In this document: piece by piece, positions 56,110-64,000 of the stretch
Layout: the number at the start of each line of letters is the position of its first letter
Numbering within the stretch: the stretch's first letter is position 1
Assembly: GCA_963969595.1 (NCBI GenBank)
Contig: OZ018412.1
Coordinates: forward strand, 2,501 to 66,500
Reading direction: 5' to 3'
Source: Neckera pumila
Taxonomy: Eukaryota > Streptophyta > Bryopsida > Hypnales > Neckeraceae
Length of the DNA: 64,000 bases
The notes under the pieces: model-generated
Seen by the model: the letters and a program-made list of their open reading frames with translations, nothing else
What the model was told of the DNA's origin: nothing
The model's database searches: none
Program-made: the position numbers and the translations under genes

Positions 56110-58142
56110 TGATGACAAAGCTTGTAGGATAGGGTCTGATTCAATGTTTGAGAGGTCAATTAGGTATTCAAAAGATGTTTAGGGGATTAAGGGATAGCTA
56201 GACCTAATGATTGCAAGATTCTTGTTAAAGACTAAACCAAATCTACAAGTATATGTGACATGTTATGGCTAAACAAAAGTCCATAGTCCACAGAAGAGAA
56301 TCCTTTTAGCCTTAGATGTACTTGTAGTCCAGTAGATTAGAGGACACCATCCATACCAAGAGAACCATAGAAAATTGGATTTGTACTTGCAGATTAGGTT
56401 CAAATAGTATAAAGTAGTAATTCAAGCAGTACTAGCGGGATTGTCTGAAGATTGAAGAAAAATGTTTTAGCTTAAAAACAATCAATGAGCTCAATGGCAA
56501 AATCAATTAACCAAAATTTCCATCTCGTAAAAAGATTCCCTGTCTATCTAGATTTAAAGGAGGTAATTAATTTAGACTTTCTTATGAATAGTGCAAAGTA
56601 AGAATTAAGTCTATACTTAGAATTTGAAAATCTTCTAGAAGTGACCCAAAAAAATTTGGATTTTTCCGCAATGCAAAAGACTTCATGGAAAGTCAATCAT
56701 TCAAACCAACAATGGAATATTCATAGACAAATCACCCAAATTGCAATTAAATTTCACTAAAAAATTAGGACAATTTCTTTAGTGATAAGAGTATGCTCCA
56801 ACAAGTTTCAAGACCAACACCAACAAGTATCTATATTGGTGGCTCTTTTGAATATATACTAGAAGAAAATATGATCCAAATCAACAATGGTAAGTTGATT
56901 TGGCAATTTTGAGTGTAGTTGTATTGATTTGGATGTTTTATATTGGTTCAGATGTCTTGATTTGCCACTGTATTCTTGTAGGTTATGCAAAATTTAAATT
57001 GATTCTACATGTTAACCGGCGTATTAAGAGCTTGTAACATCCAAAGAAGGCCAAAAAGAGTCCTTCATAGCTTTCTCCCACAACCCCTCAAAATGCTCCA
57101 TGCAATTCAAATCTTTTGAAAAATGCAAATTCCATCATTATTTTGGAATTTTTACATTTCTTTTGTACAATTCATTGGCTTTCACAAATTCAATTGATTT
57201 GGGAGTAGGAGAAGGGGATCTTAGAGGATAATTTGGGCCTTTTGAAGCCAATGGCACAATTCATTTGGAATTTGAATTTTTTTTTCCAAAAGTTAAATAT
57301 GGTTTAGCGATAGGTTTGATTTTTTTTGGTAATTAACAATAATTAGCATTAATTTGAGAAATATCTATAGGTTAAATGAAGAGAAAGAGGCCTTGAAAAG
57401 AGTATAAAAGTTCCCTCTCTCTTCTCACAATTGACCCTCCATTTTTATTGTCAAACTTCTAACATTTGTCGTTTTAGTGTTTTTGTGCAAATTTGGCCAT
57501 TTTATGTCCGTTTTTGTTTTTTGAGCATTTTGTTCATCTTTCTTGTGTCTTGGATCTCTTCTTGAAGGATGTGGAGGTCCTTTCAAGTGTTGGATTTTTG
57601 GTCTCATGTCTTGAATGGTTAAACTCCACAATTTGTAGTCACGTAGTAGTCCTTAGGAGTTTCTAGCCGAATTTTGGCTGTTTGTTAGAACCTTAATGTT
57701 TGCTTTAATTTTGGATAAGTGATCTTGCACGAGCTCCTTGTGTGGAAAATCTTGTTATGGAGAATTTTTCCTAGAGTCCTTACTTGCAGACATGTGATTG
57801 TTAAGTTCTTGGTATTTGACTTATGGTCTTTTCATAGTGATCTTGCACTAGTTCCTTGGTGGGAATTCCCTTTCAAAAATCTCCCTAGAACCTTGACATG
57901 CTAGGCACATATCCTTGTTAAATTTGTCAAAAGACTGGATCATTGTTTAAAATCTAGCTTATTCCATTTATTGCTATATACACCTTTTATTAATTAATTC
58001 TAGTGGTTCATCCTTCATCGTCATATTGGTTTTGTTGATTTTTTCCTTCATTTTTGTTGTGTTTTTTGACCATGTGGCAAAGCTTTGACTTTTAGATAAT
58101 CTGTTTGAATGGTCCTTAGTATTTTCCTTCATCATTTGTTCT
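56110..58142 (+). mobile_element. LTR-like retroelement repeat, copy 3
   Basis: It has the same order of landmarks as copy 1: a 'ggaaagtcaa...aattaaatttcactaaaaaatta' segment near 56690-56770, a TATA-like AGTATAAAAGTTCCC at 57400 with pyrimidine-rich sequence after it, and GGCAAAGCTTTGAC at 58077. The repeat appears to resume after element E with GGCAAAGCTTTGAAACC at 59792. No protein-coding frame is recognisable. Confidence 0.4.
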
Positions 58143-58146
58143 TTAA

Positions 58147-59678
58147 CCCCTAAAGTTCCTTCACTATGTTTTCACCAAAAAAAAGCTCCAAAATTGCCAT
58201 TTTTAGTACAAGTATCAAATTTTCGGGGAAATGTTTTTTGAGCACATATAACCATAGGATCCTCATCTCAAAAAAGACCCTTGAGAAACAAAATTGATTC
58301 AATATTGTTCAATATGATTGTTGATTCAATGTTGATTCAAGATACATATGGACATTGGAATAGTGTTGATTAAATATGTAACACTACGGTATTGATTCAA
58401 TATCTTTGTTCAAACATTGAAATGGCAGTGTTTGAGAAAATTATTGATACAATGTCAAACTGACTTTGTTGATTTTTATGTAGCACTACGTTATTGATTC
58501 AATAGCCAAGTTCAAATATTGAAATGGCAGTGTTTGAAATGATTATTGATACAATGTGGAAGTGGCATTATCACATATAGATTGATCCAATGATGGAGTT
58601 GTAAAGTTGTTTGAATATTCTCAGAGTTGAAGAAACAATACTATTACAATTTTATTGATTCAGGATTGCAGTGATGTTGTAACAACTTGTATTATAGAAA
58701 TTTTGAAATGGTAGTGGTTGAAATAATGATTGCTACAATGCTGAAGTGGCTTCATCACATATTGATTGATCTAGTAATGGAATCATAAAGTTTTTTCAAC
58801 ATAATACCAACAAAACATTTGAACAAAAATTGTTATGTAATGTTGATATATTTTGTAATGTTTCAACATTGTTATGATATTGCACCCTACTAATGTTTCA
58901 ATACCCCTATCACAACATTGACTCAACTTTGTTTCGATAGCAAGGGAACTTTGAAATGTTGTAGTATGCTAGTTTGAGAAGATGTGGAAAAAATTTCAAA
59001 AATTTCCTCCGTGTAGATTACAAGATATTAGTGTTTGAATTGACCAAATTTTTTTTTGGGCCCTGCAAAAAATTGGGCAGCTACACTTCACAAGGTCACA
59101 TTTGTATCAAAAGATTTCCAAAATGGTGGTTCCTCTTTGGATTCATTCTTTAAGGCAAATTGACAACATGCTTGAAAAATTCTAGATCATTTGGAATTGT
59201 ACAACATATAGGAAAAAAATAATAAGTAGAAATAAATAGATAATGATGCAAATTCAAAATTGTTAAGAATTTAGTTATGGAATTGAAAAAGGCCAATCCC
59301 AATGCTTGTAATTTTGTATTAAACAATCTACATCCTACGATTTCATCTTTTCTCAAATAATATTGAAAATTGAGTGAAAAAAGGACATCAAAGTTTATTT
59401 TATCCATAACTACCCGCAAATTAAAACTCCTCATAACTTTTATGTCATTAATCAAAATGGAATGATTCAAAGCTTTCCACTTATTTATAAATCTAAAAAC
59501 CCAATTTCAAATGTTTATGTATGGAAAAAGTGATTTTTCCTAATCTACCTGGATTGCTTGAGTTGAAAATCAAACTATATATTATGCAATAATTTTTTAA
59601 CTATGTTGTCAATTCCATTTGTAGCGAGCTACCCCAAATCGCTATGCTACTAAAAAACGCATCTTGGTCCTTTAGGAG
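58147..59678 (-). mobile_element. TTAA-flanked element, copy E (1532 bp, inverted, with insertion)
   Basis: TTAA lies at 58143-58146 and 59679-59682. The ends are CCCCTAAAGTTCC and GGTCCTTTAGGAG. Landmarks occur in reverse order and complement, placing the element on the minus strand. About 690 extra bases at ~58270-58960 interrupt the usual interior between the 'aaccataggatc' and 'gctagtttgagaagatgtgg' landmarks. Confidence 0.7.
58270..58960. repeat. Insertion in copy E made of degenerate repeats
   Basis: The phrase 'actacg-ttattgattcaat...gaaatggcagtgtttgaaa...attattgatacaatgt' occurs at about 58383 and 58490 and again, more diverged, near 58700. The spacing of about 105 bases suggests a tandem origin. 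No inverted ends were identified. Confidence 0.45.
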
Positions 59679-59682
59679 TTAA

Positions 59683-59949
59683 CTTTGTTGGTATCCAGTC
59701 ATACAACAAAGCTCTAAGTTTATATATGAATTGAGATGATATTTAGTTCCTTTAGTCATTTATTGTAGCTTGGTGGGACAAAATCACCTTGACGGCAAAG
59801 CTTTGAAACCATATTCCTTCAAAATTTGTGATGATTTCAAATTATGTTCCATCATTTCTAGTTATGTTTTCTATTCAATTCAATTATTAAAGGGAACTTT
59901 GTTTTCTTGTTAGCATGTTTAATAGTCTAATTAGATTTAGTAGAAGATT
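59683..59949. other. Remainder of LTR-like copy 3
   Basis: It continues the LTR-like text after element E, including the shared GGCAAAGCTTTGAAACC at 59792. There is no gene. Confidence 0.35.
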
Positions 59950-62200
59950 TTCTTTTTTTTCTTGAAATACGTGGACAAATTCCATTGATAAAGAAAGAAG
60001 TACAAGGAATCAAAGGAACACATCCCCGGCGGTAATATTTTCATTTTCTAAGACATTTTTGATTTTTTAAACAAACAGCAAGGGCAAGAGAAAGAGAGAA
60101 AAAAAGAGAATCACCATAGCAGGCAGAGCTTGCTACAGCAGATGAAGCTTGCTTTCAGGCCAACACCAGAAAAATTAATGCAAGCCAACAACTCTAAAGG
60201 CCATGTGAATCTTAGACCCCTTCAGGCAAATGCCCCCAATCATCTTAGGTTGAATTAGCCTCCAATTCAACTTAAGATGGACTCCCTCACCAACAAATCC
60301 ATTTTGAAGTCAAATGTTGTTGAACCTCTTGAAGAAGGCGCCTACTTTATCAGGGTATAGGGCACAAAGCTTGGTAGTTTTAAACCAAGCAATCTGAGCG
60401 TGGTCAATAAATGCCTCTTAGAGTACTTGTTTTAGTTTCTAGGGTGGCCAAGAGTTGTTGTTGAAGCATATCGCATTACAATCTAGCCATGCAGTCCAAA
60501 TAACTGAGCCCCTAAAAAGAGATCACATGGTGGTGCCCTTCCTCAACCGTCGTGGTAACTTAGACCAAGGATGCATTGTTGCAAAGTACAAGCTGGCCAA
60601 GTCCCATCAATAGGAGCAATCTGCAATGTGTTGTATAGAACAGAAAGAGCATAGTTCCAGGCATATTGGGTCTTTTTATAGTAGTGAAACCGGTGTAGAA
60701 TTGTTTCATCTATGTCATCCTTGCAACTTTGACAAATAATGGGGATATTGGGATTAGCAACTTTCCGCCAACAGTAAACTGCAATTGCATAGTGTTAAAT
60801 AGACCAGAGGAAACCTGCATCCTACTGTGGCCGTGATTTGTGCCATACTTCACTCCACTTGGGCCGGTAACCCACCATGATCTCACCATGCCATTTTTCA
60901 TGGATTTATTTAGCGAGTTTTAAGCGGTTTGTCAGCAAAGAGCACCCAAGTTTTGATGTGTATGAGTGTAGCAGTCCCGAGTGTCCCCATGACCACCTAC
61001 CTGGATAAAAAAAGAGGTCTTGCTATAACTCCTACGTAGAGAAGGGAGTTTGCTTTTGGCTAGATGACTCTGACCCTTTTGTGCCACCCAAGAAGTAGTT
61101 GGGGTTCTTGTTGGTATAATGACGGTCAAGCTCTAAGTGCCGATGATACTTGCTCTATTGTGAAGCTCAGGTGACCAAAGGGAAGGTCAATCAAAAGTTG
61201 GCCTTGTGCCAATCTTGGCTTGAATTGTAGGATAGTACAAAATACTATTGAAGGAAGATAGTCATTCTCGTCATCAAAGAAACCAATATATTATTGTTCC
61301 CATGTGACATGCTGTTGGTTTGTAAGGAAACGGATCCATGCGCCAGGAATTGATGTAATCAACCTTGTGTACGCTGGATGCTCAATGTCATGCAGCCTAA
61401 ACTGTACTTTTACAATGTCCCATGGCAAAAATGAGTGAGTGATTCCATCCCATATGTCTTGAATTTGACCTAGGGCTTTAGACATGAGAGTAGCTGCTCT
61501 TAAAGCAATAAACCCATGGTGTCTTTCTATAAAGTATGTAGTCCACCAAAGAGGAGAAGTAAGGGCTTTGTCGTGATTTTTTGGAGGTTGAGCTATGATA
61601 TTTTTGTTTAGTAAACACCATGATCTAATGATCCTGTCCCATGCACGAGAACCTCTGCATGCTCTAAACTTATTCAATAGGACCCATTGAGGCATGGTGG
61701 GCCAAGTGCCTTGAGATTGTGGTCTACATTGAAGTAGACGACATCTAAGAAGAAATTGTAAGTTTGACGATCTTGGGAGCATGGCTTTGAGGACCCATTT
61801 GGCCATAAGGGCATGAAGTGCCTCCTTAGGGTCAATCAAATTAAGTCCACCTACTTGATGGGATGCACAACAATCAGACCAACTGACCCTAGCTCTACAT
61901 TGGTGGGCAAAGCCAAACCATAGAAAATCCTTCATCAAAGCCCTAAGTTTTTGGATGATGGCAAGAGATCCCCCTCCAAATTGCAATGAAGTACCACAAG
62001 GTACTAAAGAACACTGAGTTGATGATGACTGCCCTGCTCGCCAAAGAGAGATGGATACTAGTCCAATATCCAAGTTTTTTCTAGACCTTTATTGTTAGGA
62101 ACTCATCAACGTTGGCTGTTTTCAAATCAATTCCAAAGGTAGAGCCCAAAAGTTGAGATTTAGTATAATTATTACAGCACTAGTAAGCAAAGACTCCATT
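59950..62200 (-). pseudogene. 3' half of a LINE non-LTR retrotransposon, frameshifted
   Basis: On the minus strand, a decayed reverse-transcriptase C-terminal region opens with SQLLGSTFGIDL (about 62160) and LSLASRAVIINSV, STLWYFIAIW (near 62020). After a frame change it continues as a 260-codon stretch, 62073-61291, with LRALMKDFLWFGF, ARVSWSDCC and HQVGGLNLIDPKEALHAL, the usual plant LINE block before the RNase H/zf-RVT part. Further down, a zf-RVT-like segment (CQSCKDDIDETILHRFHYY then WNYALSVLY) is visible around 60640-60760 in another frame. The 3' end at about 59950 reads TATCAATGGAATTTGTCC followed by an A-rich tail. The endonuclease and catalytic RT motifs are missing. Several stops and frameshifts show the copy is dead. 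Confidence 0.8.
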
Positions 62201-63103
62201 GATCAAACTTAGAGCCTGACCATTTTAAGCTAGTCAGAAAGCAAGCAGGTGACCACTCCAAATGGATAGGTGGGATTTCTCTCTATAATCTAGCCAGGCG
62301 AGTCTTCTTGTGTGGGTATCACCAATGGTTCTCTCGTACTTGGATATCTCAAGCCAGTCTCTTTGCTTAATGGCGAGAGGTTGAGTCACAACCAGAGACT
62401 AAGTTTTAAGTTTTAAGTTAAGGCCAGAGGATGAATGCGAGGCTCAAAGGTTGAAGTTGTGTTTGGATCCCAAAGTCAAACTAGAAGCTCCCGCTAAGAG
62501 GTACAAAACATTCCCATGTTGCCAAACTTTGCATAGTCTACCATAACATTTGGAATGTGAAGAAGTGCATATTGAAATACAAACAAGTAAGAGGAAGGTG
62601 TTAGTAAGAGTCTAAGAAGAGGAAGAGACAAAGAAAGAAGAAGGAGAATCAAGTGGCAAGCTAACCATTAAAAGAGATTAGTAGATTAATTTGACTGCAT
62701 GATTAAAGGTTGACCACAAGAGTATTTCAAGTTATTTTTGTTTATTTCAATAAATGTACATAGTTGAATAATTTAGATCCTAGAAGCTTAAATAGTTGCT
62801 AAAAAAGTTTATGAGGACTATATTTTTCATTTAGTTTGGAGTGATTGCAAAAAACACTTGTACTATTTGTTGCATTTTTTATTTTTAGCCTTTTAATGTT
62901 TTTTGTACTACAAGTCACCTTCAGTACTATCAGGGGCATGGAACATAAAAATTGGACATTAAATTGGCGTTCAAATCTACTATTCTAACAGTATATGATG
63001 TTCATCATTGGATGACAGGGATAGATGGCAATACTTAATTTGCCATAAATAAAACCCAGTCCACATTGGCAAATTGGAGGTGCAATGAGACCTCACCAAT
63101 ATT
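62201..63103. other. No gene seen; a lone TIR-like end near 62840
   Basis: GGAGTGATTGCAAAAAACACTTG at about 62838 resembles the terminus of the element at 63104 (a similar phrase lies at 52685). No matching partner end was found. The rest is gene-free. Confidence 0.4.
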
Positions 63104-63854
63104 GGATGATTGCAAGAAACACTTCACGTTTTTTGCTCAAAAACGTAGTTTTGGGCCATTATAGGACTGGCAATACTATGCAGTACCACCAGTAGTATAT
63201 TTCTACAGTGACCCTGCAGATCTAAACTGTCGATTCATGGCGTCTATAGATCTAAACCGTTGATTCAGTACTATGCAGTACTATAGACTGCTTCAAAATA
63301 CTACAGAAGCCACTGGGAGCAGAAAATAGCAGAAAAGGGACAAGTGGACTTTTTTATTTTTAATAATTCAAAAAAATTCAAAAAATAAAAACAAAAATAG
63401 TCCATTTTTCTAGAGGGACATTGCGCTCACATTGCACCAAAAAATTCATGTTGGAAATTTTTTCCCTCTTTGTAACCTTCGCGCAAAGGCATATCACTTT
63501 GACCCCATGTGGACAATTGACATGTTTCTATTTTTGTAAGAATTCCTTGTCATTCCTTGTAATGTTAGTAGACCTCCAACATGTCCAATTTGTAGCTTCA
63601 AATTCGCAGTTTTGGGTCAAAAATAGGACTACCCCCCCCCCCCCCCCCCCCCAAATGGCCAAAGTAGACATCCAATTGGGGGCAGTTTAAAAATAGTAAT
63701 CTAATTTTTTAAAATTTGAAAAAATTACTCAATGTTTGCAACTATTGTATATACCTTCCTTCCAAATGGACAAACAATGCAAAAATTATAGCAAACAAAC
63801 ATCCATCCAAGGGCAAGGGGACAAAAATAGGACAAGTGTTTTTTGCAATCATCC
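63104..63854. mobile_element. 751-bp TIR element carrying a poly-C run
   Basis: The left end GGATGATTGCAAGAAACACT and the right end, in reverse complement GGATGATTGCAAAAAACACT, differ at one of 20 positions. The interior contains a further inverted similarity ('gtagttttgggcc' and 'gcagttttgggtc') and no protein-coding gene. The target duplication is not obvious. Confidence 0.65.
63632..63652. repeat. Homopolymer of 21 C
   Basis: Twenty-one consecutive C lie inside the TIR element. The count may be affected by sequencing or assembly. Confidence 0.9.
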
Positions 63855-64000
63855 TACCATTGAGTCTTTTTGTGTACCCCAAAATACTATTTTGAGCTAC
63901 ATGCTGCAATTTATGCTAGAAAATGAGATTTTCATATTTCTATTATTTTAAATTGAAAAATGCACTTGAAAACTTTAGTTTAAAAGTAGCCATTGTTGCC

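Noticed and set aside
1..64000. CRISPR arrays, operons or bacterial-type signals
   Set aside because: No regularly spaced identical short repeats with unique spacers occur, and the spliced plant genes rule out a prokaryotic reading.

Overview
The window looks like nuclear DNA of a land plant, most likely a seedless one such as a moss or another bryophyte or lycophyte. The evidence is an interstitial array of the plant telomere motif CCCTAAA, GT-AG introns, an apparently intronless PPR-DYW gene whose repeat wording resembles moss PPR proteins, a plastid-type cyclophilin (CYP28), an OSB-type organellar DNA-binding gene and an LRR gene with 72-bp exons. The species call is inference. Most of the 64 kb is AT-rich and transposon-derived. 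Real genes are few and stand out by higher GC.

Layout. 0-5.3 kb: an unidentified ORF at the window edge, degenerate satellite-like repeats, an interstitial telomeric array, then two divergent uncharacterised genes. The minus-strand gene (615 aa, one 107-bp intron, coiled coil, C-x-x-C motif) ends against the telomeric array. The plus-strand one is a broken SWIM zinc-finger gene. 5.3-9.7 kb: AT-rich, with a ~120-bp degenerate tandem repeat. 9.7-15.9 kb: the PPR-DYW gene with four near-identical 303-bp units, followed upstream by an OSB-like gene on the same strand. 16-40 kb: no gene recognised. It holds inverted-repeat elements, LTR-like repeats with TATA boxes, tandem repeats and TTAA-flanked elements. 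40.5-45.3 kb: a complete five-exon CYP28-like gene and a relic of an LRR gene. 45.3-50.6 kb: a chain of TAA/TTA-flanked MITEs, some abutting exactly at a shared target trinucleotide, with a long foldback nested in one. 50.6-64 kb: three more TTAA-flanked elements, a CACTA-like foldback, an LTR-like repeat split by a sixth TTAA element, a frameshifted LINE 3' half and a terminal-inverted-repeat element carrying a run of 21 C.

Functionally, the three recognisable gene families are organelle-related: PPR-DYW (organellar RNA editing), OSB (organellar single-stranded DNA binding) and CYP28 (plastid cyclophilin). Nothing shows that they act together. The most unusual content is a family of ~924-bp elements flanked by TTAA with termini near CCCCTAAAGGACC (six copies, piggyBac-like in structure), the end-to-end MITE chain, and the recent-looking amplification inside the PPR gene. 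Splice sites, element ends and repeat periods were read by eye.
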